Shown here: piece by piece, positions 1-11,520 of the stretch
How positions within the stretch are numbered: the first letter of the stretch is position 1
Layout of the letters: the number at the start of each line of letters is the position of its first letter
Assembly (NCBI RefSeq): GCF_003247215.1
Contig: NZ_QKAP01000092.1
Coordinates: 1 to 64,000 of the forward strand
Source of the DNA: Malonomonas rubra
GTDB taxonomy: Bacteria > Desulfobacterota > Desulfuromonadia > Desulfuromonadales > Geopsychrobacteraceae
Direction: 5' to 3'
DNA: 64,000 nt
Made by a program: the position numbers and the translations under genes
The notes under the pieces: generated by a model
Databases searched by the model: none
What the model saw: only the letters and a program-made list of their open reading frames with translations
Told to the model about the DNA's origin: nothing

Positions 1-835
1 ATCCGTGGAATGCTATGTTGTCGCGAGTTTTGCCCATGAGGGAGGCGCGGCCTGGTGCTTTGCGGATGCCCGGAGTCGGGGTCATGTGGCAGTTCTGACA
101 AGTGATGCTCTGCTGGGCGTATTCCGTTGTCTGGTAATCCTGCCATGTGTCGATGATGTGGGTTCCATTGGCTGGATTGATGACCATGTGACAGGAACCG
201 CAGAATTCCGCTTTCGTATGCAACATAGTGTTTTTGATTTTGTGGTAGAGGGACCGACCATCGTTCCGTGGGCCGATCTTTGTGCCGCCCGGTTCAGACA
301 CATGCCCCATGTTGTGCATCTGTGCGACTCGGCTGACGGTATGGCAGAAATCGCAGGAGATGCCGCGGCGGGATGTCGCATCGAACTGGCTGCCATCGGC
401 AGGCGGCAGCTGATCGGTGCGAGCTGCAATCGGGGCATGACAGGCTCCGCAGAGCAGGTCGGTTGCGCCTTCGGTTTCCGAGTGTCCGAGCATGTAATCG
501 GCCTGGTACCAGCGATCTTCCCAGGCGAAAGCGTGCATTGACTTGGACCAGTCATTATAAATATCGCGGTGGCAGTTTACGCAGCGTTCCGGGCTTTCAA
601 AATCGCCAGCGGAAAAAATCTGCGGTTCCAGCTCTTTGGGTTCTAGCTTCTCTTCGTCGATCGAGGTTTGCTGGGACGGGTCTGTCTGAGGTGCCACTTC
701 AGCATTCGTTTCTTGGATGACTTCGGGCTCGGCAGGTTGTTGTTGCACGATCTCCTCAGAAGAGCTTAAGTAGCTGCACCCGGAAAATAGGGCGGCGGAG
801 AAAAAGAGCAGGGCTGTCAATGCAAAGCGTTTCAT
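1..835 (-). CDS. Multihaem c-type cytochrome lipoprotein (C-terminus beyond window)
   Basis: This reading frame is missing from the ORF track because its stop lies outside the window. From the ATG at 835 it stays open for 278 codons. The N-terminus is a lipoprotein signal ending in FSGC (Cys20), followed by a Glu/Gln/Pro-rich linker to about residue 75. Five CXXCH haem c sites follow: CVNCH (85), CGACH (129), CDFCH (161), CGSCH (212) and CQNCH (246). Additional His residues could be distal haem ligands. The visible end, DNIAFHG, is typical of multihaem cytochromes of this kind, so more protein should follow. An AAGGAGG ribosome site sits just upstream of the start. The protein should be exported and lipid-anchored, and carry electrons in the periplasm or at the outer membrane. 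The redox partner is unknown; a role in extracellular electron transfer is only an inference. Confidence 0.88.
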   Translation of the reverse strand, partial: MKRFALTALLFFSAALFSGCSYLSSSEEIVQQQPAEPEVIQETNAEVAPQTDPSQQTSIDEEKLEPKELEPQIFSAGDFESPERCVNCHRDIYNDWSKSMHAFAWEDRWYQADYMLGHSETEGATDLLCGACHAPIAARTDQLPPADGSQFDATSRRGISCDFCHTVSRVAQMHNMGHVSEPGGTKIGPRNDGRSLYHKIKNTMLHTKAEFCGSCHMVINPANGTHIIDTWQDYQTTEYAQQSITCQNCHMTPTPGIRKAPGRASLMGKTRDNIAFHG

Positions 836-954
836 GTACCCTCCTTGAAACATAGGCTTCTCTGGGTAAAGACACATAAATTACGGGACTTTATGGGCAA
901 TGCTATTCCATATAAGAACTTAATAAAACTGAAAAGTGCTTTTTGGGGTGGAAA

Positions 955-980
955 TAAAAAGGGGCCGACGAAGCGGCCCC
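955..980 (-). terminator. Intrinsic terminator downstream of purB
   Basis: On the minus strand GGGGCCG, a short loop and CGGCCCC are followed directly by TTTTT. It lies about 25 bases after the purB stop and separates purB from the cytochrome gene downstream. Confidence 0.85.
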
Positions 981-1003
981 TAGATTCCAGCAAAGAAGTT
1001 TAC

Positions 1004-3098
<2,095 letters not shown>

Positions 3099-3160
3099 GG
3101 GCTGAATTCCGTTACAGCTATAATTTCTTGCTTAAGCATAGTGGCAGAAGGTGTCAGACG

Positions 3161-4837
3161 CTAGTATTTCAGAACTTCACGAGCCCTCTTCAGTGAGGAG
3201 TCGATGTCATCGAAAACATTTTCCTCGCCGATGTTATTCAGAAAACCGGAACGTTGCAATTCGATCAGTGGTTGCGCGTGGACCCCGGAGAGGATCAACT
3301 GGGTGCCAGTTTTTTTAGATCTGGAATAAACGCTCTCCAAGGCCTTGAGCGCCGTAGCGTCAAGGGTCAGGGCGTGGCGCATCCTCAGGATCAGAACCTT
3401 CGGCGGCGGGCTGATTTCACCAAGGGCATTTTTGAACTTGTCTGCCGCACCGAAGAAAAACGGGCCATTGATCTCGAATACCTCGACGCCCTCCGGGACA
3501 TGGCGATCGCGTAAGCGTTTCGGGTCGGCTTGCAGGTCCTCTTCAATCTCGTTCAACTCGCGAGAGATAAAGCCGACCTGGGTAGCTTCCGCCATGCGTC
3601 GCATGAACAGGAACGCCGCCAGCACCATGCCGACCTGAATCGCAACGGTCAGATCGATCAGGACGGTCAGCCCGAAGGTCGAAAGAAGCACCAGAATATC
3701 ACCGCGTGGACCTTTGAGCAATTTAAGGAAGAGGGGCAATTCACTCATATTCCAGGCGACAACAATCAGGATACCGGCCAGGGTTGGCATCGGGATCATG
3801 GTGGCCCATTTACCGAAGAACAGCAGGATTAAAAGCAGGGTGATTGCATGAACAATTCCGGCGATCGGGGTGTGGCCGCCGTTTTTGATATTGGTCGCCG
3901 TGCGGGCAATCGCCCCGGTGGCCGGAATGCCCCCAAACAATGGAGAGATCATGTTCGCTGCCCCCTGGGCGATCAATTCCATGTTGCTGCGATGGCGCCC
4001 TTCGGTCATGCCGTCGGCGACCACGGCTGACAGTAACGATTCGATCCCGGCCAAAATGGCGATGGTCAATGCCGGAGAAAACAGCATGCTTAAACGGTCC
4101 CAGCTTGGCAAAGCTGGGAGTTGGGGCAGCGGCAGTGTGTTGGGGACGTCACCGAATCTGCTGCCGATAGTTGCAACCGGCAAATCAAACAGGCCGACGA
4201 TGGTGGTTGTCACCAGGATCGCGATCAATGAACCGGGAATTCTGCGGGTCAGTTTCGGCCAAAGGAGAATGATGGCGATGGTACCAAGCCCGATGAGCGT
4301 AGCGGACCAGGATACGCTGTTTAGGTGCTGTTCGTAGGCGTAGAGTTTATCCAGAAACTCGCTTGGAACCTCATCCATCTGCAGTCCGAGGAAATCCCTC
4401 AGTTGGCCAGCAAAAATAATTAGCGCGATCCCACTGGTAAACCCGACTGTCACCGGATAGGGGATAAACTTAATGATGCTGCCCATCCGGGCAAGCCCCA
4501 TAACGATCAAGAGTGCTCCGGCCATCAGTGTTGCGATCGCCAGTCCGTCATAACCGAATTTTTGGATAATGTCGAAGACGATGACGACAAAGGCGCCGGT
4601 CGGTCCGCCAATCTGTACGCGGCTGCCGCTGAGCACGGAAATAATGAATCCGGCGACGATGGCGGTGAATAGCCCCTGTTCCGGTTTTACGCCGGAGGCG
4701 ATGCCGAAGGCGATTGCCAGCGGCAGGGCGACAATGCCGACGATGATGCCGGCCAGCAGGTCGTTGAGAAACATTTGACGTGTGTAGCCAGCTCGCAAAC
4801 TGCTCCACAGTTTGGGTACAAAAGATGATTGGGACAT
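3161..4837 (-). CDS. SulP-family anion transporter with C-terminal STAS domain
   Basis: This 558-residue inner-membrane transporter has about 400 residues of hydrophobic helices, starting with the sulphate-transporter stretch [24 protein letters not shown] cytoplasmic STAS domain follows at roughly 440-555 ([18 protein letters not shown], then [17 protein letters not shown]). SulP proteins move sulphate, bicarbonate or dicarboxylates, usually by H+ or Na+ coupling. The substrate cannot be read from sequence, and no carbonic anhydrase or sulphate-reduction genes are adjacent. The ATG at 4837 is preceded by AGAGGAGAA. It appears to be a single-gene unit divergent from hypF across about 270 bases. 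Confidence 0.93.
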   Translation of the reverse strand: MSQSSFVPKLWSSLRAGYTRQMFLNDLLAGIIVGIVALPLAIAFGIASGVKPEQGLFTAIVAGFIISVLSGSRVQIGGPTGAFVVIVFDIIQKFGYDGLAIATLMAGALLIVMGLARMGSIIKFIPYPVTVGFTSGIALIIFAGQLRDFLGLQMDEVPSEFLDKLYAYEQHLNSVSWSATLIGLGTIAIILLWPKLTRRIPGSLIAILVTTTIVGLFDLPVATIGSRFGDVPNTLPLPQLPALPSWDRLSMLFSPALTIAILAGIESLLSAVVADGMTEGRHRSNMELIAQGAANMISPLFGGIPATGAIARTATNIKNGGHTPIAGIVHAITLLLILLFFGKWATMIPMPTLAGILIVVAWNMSELPLFLKLLKGPRGDILVLLSTFGLTVLIDLTVAIQVGMVLAAFLFMRRMAEATQVGFISRELNEIEEDLQADPKRLRDRHVPEGVEVFEINGPFFFGAADKFKNALGEISPPPKVLILRMRHALTLDATALKALESVYSRSKKTGTQLILSGVHAQPLIELQRSGFLNNIGEENVFDDIDSSLKRAREVLKY

Positions 4838-5105
4838 ACGTTCTCCTCTAAGGTAAAGAAGTCAACGATGTCCGTCGGCAGCGAGGGCGGTGTGTCCAGG
4901 TGTCGGCGGATTAATGCCGGGCAGAGGCCTACTACTGGAAAGGTCTTGTCCAACGAAAGGTGGCGATTTTTGCGCGTTTGGATTAAAAATGCAACCAGAT
5001 TTTTTTATTTAGTGAAACAGTGGAACGACGCTTGTTTTTATGTATTCGCCGTTGCTGTATCGGTGCTGAAAATGCCAAAATGTCAGCAAGGGAAAAGGAT
5101 CATTG

Positions 5106-7388
5106 ATGTCTGCAGTTATCGCCAAACAGATCAGGATCGAAGGGATCGTTCAGGGAGTCGGTTTTAGGCCATTTGTCTACCGGATGGCAAGCGAACGTGA
5201 ACTTTTTGGGACGGTCCTGAACGACAGCCAGGGGGTGCTGATCGATATCGAGGGGGAAGAGGAGACGGTTAGCGCTTTTATCCTAGCTATTAAGACCGAG
5301 CTGCCGCCGCTGGCGTCGATCAGTCGTATGCAGATAACCGATATCCCGGCTGTCGGAAAAACCGGGTTTGCCATCGCTGAAAGCCGCTTAGGTAGCTCAC
5401 ATGTCGCTCAGATTGCGCCCGATTCCTATGTTTGTTCCGATTGCCTACGGGAAATGTTCGATCCTGCGAATCGGCGTTACCGGTATCCCTTCATCAACTG
5501 CACTAACTGCGGCCCCCGCTACAGTATCGTTACCGACATCCCTTACGACCGCCCGTTGACCACCATGGCTGATTTCCCGATGTGCCCGGCCTGCAAGGAG
5601 GAATATGAAGATCCTGCCTCGCGCCGCTTTCACGCCCAGCCGAATGCCTGTGCTGAATGTGGTCCGCAGTTATCCTTTGCCGACGCTGCTGGTCAACAGC
5701 TTGCGGTCGCAGACCCGCTTGAGGAGGCCATCAAGCGGTTAAAGGCGGGGGAGGTCGCTGCCATTAAAGGTTTGGGGGGCTACCATCTGGCGGTCGATGC
5801 TACCAACGATACGGCGGTTAAGAGGTTGCGACAACGAAAGCATCGTGACGAAAAACCGTTTGCCCTGATGAGTTTCGATCTGAGCAAGATTCGCCGTTTT
5901 GCTACGGTGTCCGAGCTGGAAGAACGATTGTTGACCAGTGTGGAACGGCCGATTGTTCTGCTGCGTCGCAGGGATGATCATCCGCTTTCAATGAATGTCG
6001 CCCCTAAAAATAAATTCTTTGCAACTATGCTTCCTTACACTCCACTTCATTATCTGTTACTTGAACAATTTGAGGCCCTGGTGATGACCAGCGGCAACCA
6101 GAGCGACGAGCCGATCGCCTTCGAAAACAGTGATGCGCAGCAGAGGTTGGAGGGAATTGCCGACTGCTATCTGCAGCACAACCGGCGCATCCATATCCGT
6201 ACCGACGATTCGATCGCCCGACTGCTTGATGGCGAGCCGGTTCTCTACCGTCGCTCGCGCGGATATGTGCCGCGCGGCGTGAAACTGCCGAGTGAGCAGC
6301 TGCCGGTGTTGGCGGTCGGTGCCGAACTGAAGAACACTATTTGCCTATCCCGTGGCGACCAGGCTTACCTGAGTCATCACATCGGCGATTTGAAGAATCA
6401 GCAAGTGGTCGATTCAATGAAACAGGCGGTCGAACATTTTGAGGGTTTGCTGGAGGTGCAGCCGGAATTAATTGCACACGATCTGCACCCCGATTACCTC
6501 TCTACGCATGTTGCTGGAGAGCTGTCGAATGGGCGACCGCTGGTCGCCGTGCAGCATCACCATGCCCATCTGGCCAGTTGTCTGGCCGATAACGGCAGAA
6601 CCAACAAGGCGATCGGGGTGATTTTCGACGGAATCGGCTACGGCAGTGACGGACATATCTGGGGCGGTGAATTTCTGGTTGGCGACCTGCATGAATTTCA
6701 ACGGGTTGGGCAGTTCGCGTATCGCCCGATGCCAGGCGGGGATGCGGCTACCAAGGAACCTTGGCGGATGGCGGTCAGCTATCTGCATGCTGCTTATGGT
6801 GGTCAGCTACCTAAGCTGCCTTTTTTGCAGGACATCGATGAGGCAGCCCTGAAGCTGCTGCTGCAGATGATCGAGAAGCGGCTTAATTCGCCGCTGATCA
6901 GTAGTGTTGGCCGGCTGTTTGATGCTGTTGCCGCTTTGGCCGGAGTGAGACAGCATGTCAGCTATGAAGGACAGGCCGCGTTGGAACTAGAGATGCTGAT
7001 CGAGTCGGATGATTCTGATGAGATTGCCTACCCGCTCGATCTGGAAAAAAAAGACGGGCTGTTGCAGGTCGATGCGGTGCCGATGGTCAAGCAGCTTGTC
7101 CTGGATCTGGAGAACGGGATACCGGCCGGTAAAATAAGCGCCCGGTTTCACAACGGTCTGGCTTGGCTGATTCTTGAAGTTTGCGAGCAGTTGTCGGAGG
7201 CATTTGGTCCGCTGCCTGTGGCTCTGTCCGGTGGCGTTTTCCAAAATCGCTACCTGACCGAGCGGGCAGCCAAACTGCTGCGTGAAGCCGGTTTTGAACT
7301 GTTGCTGCATCGACAGGTCCCGCCGAACGATGGAGGGTTGGCTTTGGGACAGGCGGCGATCGCCGGGGCTAAAGCAGCGCGCGGATAA
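5106..7388 (+). CDS. hypF: Carbamoyltransferase HypF, [NiFe]-hydrogenase maturation
   Basis: HypF makes carbamoyl-AMP from carbamoyl phosphate and ATP and passes the carbamoyl group to HypE, the source of the cyanide ligands of [NiFe] hydrogenases. All domains are visible in order. First is an acylphosphatase domain with VQGVGFRPFVYR (residue 15 on). Next are two zinc fingers with CX2C pairs (CSDC...CTNC and CPAC...CAEC, about 108-187), then a YrdC-like domain. Last is a Kae1-like domain with metal-binding HDLHPDY and QHHHAH. The 760 residues match the usual length. The ORF track uses TTG at 5103; the ATG at 5106 follows AAGGAT. No hypA-E or hydrogenase genes lie in the window. The last 20 bases overlap the convergent TSUP gene. 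Confidence 0.96.
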   Translation: MSAVIAKQIRIEGIVQGVGFRPFVYRMASERELFGTVLNDSQGVLIDIEGEEETVSAFILAIKTELPPLASISRMQITDIPAVGKTGFAIAESRLGSSHVAQIAPDSYVCSDCLREMFDPANRRYRYPFINCTNCGPRYSIVTDIPYDRPLTTMADFPMCPACKEEYEDPASRRFHAQPNACAECGPQLSFADAAGQQLAVADPLEEAIKRLKAGEVAAIKGLGGYHLAVDATNDTAVKRLRQRKHRDEKPFALMSFDLSKIRRFATVSELEERLLTSVERPIVLLRRRDDHPLSMNVAPKNKFFATMLPYTPLHYLLLEQFEALVMTSGNQSDEPIAFENSDAQQRLEGIADCYLQHNRRIHIRTDDSIARLLDGEPVLYRRSRGYVPRGVKLPSEQLPVLAVGAELKNTICLSRGDQAYLSHHIGDLKNQQVVDSMKQAVEHFEGLLEVQPELIAHDLHPDYLSTHVAGELSNGRPLVAVQHHHAHLASCLADNGRTNKAIGVIFDGIGYGSDGHIWGGEFLVGDLHEFQRVGQFAYRPMPGGDAATKEPWRMAVSYLHAAYGGQLPKLPFLQDIDEAALKLLLQMIEKRLNSPLISSVGRLFDAVAALAGVRQHVSYEGQAALELEMLIESDDSDEIAYPLDLEKKDGLLQVDAVPMVKQLVLDLENGIPAGKISARFHNGLAWLILEVCEQLSEAFGPLPVALSGGVFQNRYLTERAAKLLREAGFELLLHRQVPPNDGGLALGQAAIAGAKAARG

Positions 7389-8082
7389 TCATCCGTAGAG
7401 CGAGGACGGTGATCAGCAGTTTGAAGATGTTTTTGAACAGCTGTTCGGGGATCTTGCTACGTAGTTTGGTGCCAACAAAAGAACCGGCTATCACCGCGAT
7501 CACCATGCCGACCATTAACTGTAAGTAGCTGGCGAAGGCGAAGCCGATAAAGCCGAAGGTGATGATTTTTGCCAGATGAACGAGGGTCATCAGCGCCGAA
7601 GCGGTGACCACGATCTGATCTTTCGAGAGGCCCTCGCGCAACAGGATTGGCATGTTCAAAGGGCCGGTTGCGCCGACGAACAGGGTCAGCACCGCCTGAA
7701 CGAATCCGAGGCCGAAAAAACGCCCCGGTAGCCGGAAGTTTTTTTCCCACTGCGGCAGCCACGTCATTATCAAGATGAAGATTCCGAGCGGGATCGGTAG
7801 AAATTCACTCGGAAAACGGATCAGCAGGTTGGAGCCGAACAGCGAACCGAGGAGACAGCCGCACAGGAACGGCCAGACGATCTGCCAGCTGATTTCTTTG
7901 AGGGCAAAAATCCCGCGACTGGCGTTGCTGGCCAACTGGGCGACACCGTGCACCGGGACGATCGCGACTGGCGGCATGGAGACCGCCATCACCGAGATCA
8001 ACAGCATCCCGCCCCCAACACCGATCACGGCAGTCAGGGTTGATGATAGGAAGGCAGCAATGATCAGGAATGTATTCGTCAT
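7369..8082 (-). CDS. TSUP (TauE/SafE) family permease
   Basis: This is a 237-residue inner-membrane protein of about eight helices. The TSUP signature glycine-rich first helix is present (AVIGVGGGMLLISVM), repeated in weaker form in the second half (LFVGATGPLNMPILL). Family members export sulphite, sulphoacetate or related organosulphur anions, or import small organic acids; the substrate here is unknown. The C-terminus overlaps the 3' end of convergent hypF by 20 bases. Its position near a SulP transporter hints at sulphur-anion handling, but that is speculation. Confidence 0.88.
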   Translation of the reverse strand: MTNTFLIIAAFLSSTLTAVIGVGGGMLLISVMAVSMPPVAIVPVHGVAQLASNASRGIFALKEISWQIVWPFLCGCLLGSLFGSNLLIRFPSEFLPIPLGIFILIMTWLPQWEKNFRLPGRFFGLGFVQAVLTLFVGATGPLNMPILLREGLSKDQIVVTASALMTLVHLAKIITFGFIGFAFASYLQLMVGMVIAVIAGSFVGTKLRSKIPEQLFKNIFKLLITVLALRMIIRALL

Positions 8083-8123
8083 AGTCTTAATGTGTTAATT
8101 AGTGTTTCAAGCTGGGGGCAGCG

Positions 8124-8714
8124 ATGAAAAATTTCAGTGAAGCCTGCGAACGTAACAAGGAGCCGATCCTGCAGGTGCTACAGGCCGAGTTGGCCGAAAT
8201 GGAGACCGTTTTGGAGATCGGCAGCGGTTCTGGGCAGCACGCTCTCTATTTTGCCGAGCAACTGCCACATTTGCAATGGCAACCGAGTGAACGACCGGAG
8301 TTGGTGTCGGATCTACAGGCCAATCTTGCCGGATGTGGTCTGAAAAATCTGCTCATGCCATTCAGCCTGGACGTTAATCATCTTCCCTGGCCGGTGTCAT
8401 CCCTCTCCTCGATCTTCTCTGCCAATACCCTGCATATCATGTCACTTGCTTCCGTGGCTAATTTTTTTCATGGTGCGGGAACCGTATTGATTTGCGGTGG
8501 CAAGCTCTGTGTTTATGGCCCGTTTCGGTATCAGGGAGATTTTACTTCCGCAAGCAATGCAGAGTTCGATCGTTTTTTGAAAAGCCTTGACCCGCAACGT
8601 GGTATCCGCAATTTTGAACTGCTTGATCAGTACGCGAATGAGCAGGGGTTACACCTTTTGCATGACCATCAGATGCCGTCCAACAATCAGCTGCTGGTTT
8701 GGCAGAAATACTAA
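8124..8714 (+). CDS. DUF938 family SAM-dependent methyltransferase-like protein
   Basis: The 196-residue protein starts with the family hallmark FSEACERNKEPIL. It then has a class I methyltransferase motif, VLEIGSGSGQHALYFA (about 31-46), followed by WQPSERPE. These match the DUF938 (UPF0585) family. The fold predicts S-adenosylmethionine binding, but no substrate has been assigned to the family as far as I know. It stands alone between a divergent TSUP gene and a response regulator. Confidence 0.88.
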   Translation: MKNFSEACERNKEPILQVLQAELAEMETVLEIGSGSGQHALYFAEQLPHLQWQPSERPELVSDLQANLAGCGLKNLLMPFSLDVNHLPWPVSSLSSIFSANTLHIMSLASVANFFHGAGTVLICGGKLCVYGPFRYQGDFTSASNAEFDRFLKSLDPQRGIRNFELLDQYANEQGLHLLHDHQMPSNNQLLVWQKY

Positions 8715-8843
8715 ATGAGTGCGGTATACCCGTACTAAAGTTAGTTGAAATTAATATTTTCTTGATTTCAATCCTTCCTCCTGATAAATCTATCCTTGTC
8801 ATTTTACCAAATAATTGCTTCTCACCTGCGTGGAGGAGTTCCA

Positions 8844-9518
8844 ATGCATCTACTCGTTGTTGAAGACGAAAAGAAAGTCGCTTTATTTCTCAAAAAAAGT
8901 CTCGAGGAAGAAGGCTATAAGGTTGATCTAGCACATGATGGTGAAGAGGGCGTTCTTCGTGCAACCAGTTCTAACTATGACTTGATCATCATGGATGTGA
9001 TGATGCCAAAGAAGGATGGCTTAACGGCAAACAGGGAAATCAGAGGGAAGGGGATTACTGTTCCTATCCTCTGCTTAACGGCAAAAGACACTCCAGAAGA
9101 TGTCGTCAACGGGCTTGGTTCCGGTGGCGATGACTACCTGACAAAACCGTTCGCCTTCGCCGAGCTTAACGCTCGTTGCCGAGCGTTGATTAGACGTAGC
9201 AGGCAAAAAAGAGGCGCCGAAATCTTTTATGCTGATTTACGTCTAGATCCGGTCAGCCATAAAGTCTGGCGTTCCGGCAACGAATTGGAATTATCTCCGA
9301 AGGAGTATGGACTGATTGAATATTTCATGCTAAACCCCGAGCAGGTTTTAACTCGGTCAATGATTGCCGAACATGTCTGGGATTATACTTTCGATTCTTT
9401 CACCAACATTATCGATGTCTATGTCAACTACCTTCGTAAAAAGGTTGATCAAAATTATGATAATAAGCTGATCCGGACCGTACGTGGCGTTGGCTACGCC
9501 CTGAGGGAAGGAGCCTGA
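8844..9518 (+). CDS. OmpR/PhoB-family response regulator, no adjacent kinase
   Basis: An N-terminal receiver domain has acidic residues E7/D8, phospho-acceptor Asp51 (IIMDVMMPKKDG) and the KPF lysine (YLTKPF). A C-terminal winged-helix DNA-binding domain follows (LSPKEYGLIEYFMLNPEQVLT ... DVYVNYLRKKVD ... RTVRGVGYAL). The arrangement most resembles CusR/CopR-type metal or envelope-stress regulators. The ORF track starts at 8796, but the ATG at 8844 follows GGAGG and begins directly with the receiver strand MHLLVVEDE. The length is 224 residues. No histidine kinase is encoded nearby, so it is an orphan by position. Confidence 0.92.
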   Translation: MHLLVVEDEKKVALFLKKSLEEEGYKVDLAHDGEEGVLRATSSNYDLIIMDVMMPKKDGLTANREIRGKGITVPILCLTAKDTPEDVVNGLGSGGDDYLTKPFAFAELNARCRALIRRSRQKRGAEIFYADLRLDPVSHKVWRSGNELELSPKEYGLIEYFMLNPEQVLTRSMIAEHVWDYTFDSFTNIIDVYVNYLRKKVDQNYDNKLIRTVRGVGYALREGA

Positions 9519-9621
9519 CCCTGCCTCAGGAAAAGGACGGATAGATCACCTTTCTAGAGAGTTTGTTGCCATCCAACGCTTTGTCCTGTGATGGTTATGT
9601 TCTAAGGGAGATGGCCATTTC

Positions 9622-11043
9622 ATGGCTTTGAAAAAGAAAATCCTAGTTGTTGATGACGAAGTTTTCTTCAGATCAATTCTTAAAGATGGCCTGAAGGGGG
9701 GGTACGATATCATCGAAGCCGAAAATGGCGAAGAGGGAATCGCCCTTGCACTCTCATCCAAACCAGACCTGATTATTTTGGATGTCGAAATGCCGAGGAT
9801 GTCAGGATTTGAGGTATGTAAGGTTCTTAAGGGAAAAGCGGAAACCAGGAAAATTCCGCTGATTATGTTTACCTCTCTTGCTAAGAAAAAAGACCTTGTG
9901 CACGGCCTGCAGGCGGGTGCTGACGACTATGTCTCAAAGCCTGTCTCCCTCCCAGAGGTTCTGGCACGGGTTGAAGCGCATCTTAGAACCACCGATTATT
10001 ATACCGATCTAAAGCACAGTGACCTGCTGTTTCTGCTGCAACTCACCGAAATAATTTCTGCTGTTCGTAACCCTATGACGGTTCTTCAGCTAATCGTTGA
10101 GAAAATGTCGAATATCATCGATGTTGCGCGTTGTTCCATTGTCAGTGTCGACGAGAATGGGGTTGCGACGGTCAGAGCGAGCAGTGATTTTAAGGGGAAT
10201 GAAGAACTAGGGATCGATGTCGGAAAATATCCGGAAATCAGAAAGTCTTTGGACACCAAGCAAGTGATCGTTGTTAATGATATGAAAAATGATCCTTTGA
10301 TGACATCGGTCCGCGATCAGATCAAAAATCTGCCCTACAATTCAATAATCGTTGTCCCGGTTATCAAAAAAGAGAGTGTTATTGGAACATTTTTGTTGAG
10401 TACCACCTCTTCGAACGTGCAAGGAATTACTGAGAGAGTCAACAAACTCTGCCAAATGGTCGCAAATATTTCCGCTAATGCGCTGGAAAATGCGATCCTG
10501 TTCCGATCCATGAAAACATCCTCGGAATATTTCGAAGAGATGGCGATTCGCGATAGTTTGACTCTACTCTACAACCATCGTCATTTCTACTGTTGCCTGG
10601 AAAGGGAGTTCAGCCGAGCACAACGCTATAACTCTCCACTATCCTTGGTTTTTTTTGATCTTGATGAGTTCAAAGGCGTCAACGATACCTTTGGCCACTT
10701 AATTGGCGACAAGGTACTGTGCCAGTTAGGAGAAATCATTCGGAATGTTGCTAGGGAGAGTGATGTGGCAGCACGTTATGGTGGGGATGAGTTCGCCATT
10801 CTTTTACCAAACACAGCACAACAAGGAGCAATTGACTTGGCAAACCGGTTGTGCACGATTATTCATGAACATGCTTTCCAAGGGCTCAGTGATAGTCTGA
10901 TAACTATCAGCGTCGGGCTATCCACCTTTGAGGACGGCAATATTCAATCCTTCGATCGATTGGTAAGACATGCCGATGAGGCGATGTATAAGGCAAAGGC
11001 AAGTGGGAGAAATCAGATCATCCATGCTTCAGTGCACTTATGA
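9622..11043 (+). CDS. REC-GAF-GGDEF response regulator, probable diguanylate cyclase
   Basis: The 473-residue protein has three parts. A receiver domain with acceptor Asp54 (IILDVEMPRM) is followed by a GAF-like sensor domain (about 145-300, including NSIIVVPVIKKESVIGTFLLS). A GGDEF domain (about 315-470) ends it, with an intact active site YGGDEF near residue 387. An inhibitory RxxD site (RESD) lies exactly five residues before the GGDEF motif, so product feedback is likely. It should make cyclic di-GMP from two GTP under control of phosphorylation and possibly a GAF ligand. It lies 103 bases after the OmpR-type regulator in the same direction; the two may share a signalling pathway. Confidence 0.93.
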   Translation: MALKKKILVVDDEVFFRSILKDGLKGGYDIIEAENGEEGIALALSSKPDLIILDVEMPRMSGFEVCKVLKGKAETRKIPLIMFTSLAKKKDLVHGLQAGADDYVSKPVSLPEVLARVEAHLRTTDYYTDLKHSDLLFLLQLTEIISAVRNPMTVLQLIVEKMSNIIDVARCSIVSVDENGVATVRASSDFKGNEELGIDVGKYPEIRKSLDTKQVIVVNDMKNDPLMTSVRDQIKNLPYNSIIVVPVIKKESVIGTFLLSTTSSNVQGITERVNKLCQMVANISANALENAILFRSMKTSSEYFEEMAIRDSLTLLYNHRHFYCCLEREFSRAQRYNSPLSLVFFDLDEFKGVNDTFGHLIGDKVLCQLGEIIRNVARESDVAARYGGDEFAILLPNTAQQGAIDLANRLCTIIHEHAFQGLSDSLITISVGLSTFEDGNIQSFDRLVRHADEAMYKAKASGRNQIIHASVHL

Positions 11044-11061
11044 CTTACCTCAGATTTTACC

Positions 11062-11520
11062 TTAATAATAGTCGACAGATGTTGCAAAAAAGGTAATCGA
11101 TTCAAGTTGTTTTTCCTTATTGCTATCTAGCGCTTCCGGTTTGGGACAGCTTTCACCTTCCTTTATCCCTTCTGCCTGTTTCTTTTCTATCGCACAGAGG
11201 TCAATGTACTGGCCAACGGCAAAACCCTTCAACATAACTTTTGTGCCAGTTGCATCGGTTCTGAATTTGAAGGCGTTGTCTTTTGCCCAAACCAGAATGA
11301 CCGGATCGCCTTTTTTGTAGTTGCCCTCGATAAGCCACATTTTACAGCCGCTCTTACATGCCCCTGCAATGGTGCCGGTCAGTGAAATGGTTTGCTTTTC
11401 GAGATCCGTGATTTTTTCGGTGAGTTGGGATACCGTTAACTGATCAGATGCAGTTGCCAACCCCGTTGAGAGAAACAGGGCAGCGAGCAGGCAGAGGATA
11501 ACGAAAGCGATTCTTGTCAT
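11062..11520 (-). CDS. Small secreted protein, possibly OB-fold
   Basis: The 152-residue protein has a clear signal peptide (MTRIAFVILCLLAALFLSTGLATASD). The mature part is about 125 residues. A short heptad-like helix (LTEKITDLEKQT) leads into beta-rich sequence: SLTGTIAGACKSGCKMWLIEG, then VMLKGFAVGQYIDLCAIEKK. The pattern 'xGTIxxxCxxGCxMWL' recalls DUF4920/OB-fold-like periplasmic proteins, and CKSGC could bind metal or form a disulphide. The start overlaps the stop of the PepSY-helix gene (ATGA), so the two are translated together. No function can be assigned. Confidence 0.72.
   Translation of the reverse strand: MTRIAFVILCLLAALFLSTGLATASDQLTVSQLTEKITDLEKQTISLTGTIAGACKSGCKMWLIEGNYKKGDPVILVWAKDNAFKFRTDATGTKVMLKGFAVGQYIDLCAIEKKQAEGIKEGESCPKPEALDSNKEKQLESITFFATSVDYY

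Noticed and set aside
5-541. 178-residue plus-strand ORF at the left edge
   Set aside because: It is the antisense shadow of the cytochrome gene; haem motifs and a signal peptide are on the minus strand.
7457-7762. Minus-strand ORF inside the TSUP gene
   Set aside because: Shadow frame of the TSUP permease; Arg-rich with no motifs.
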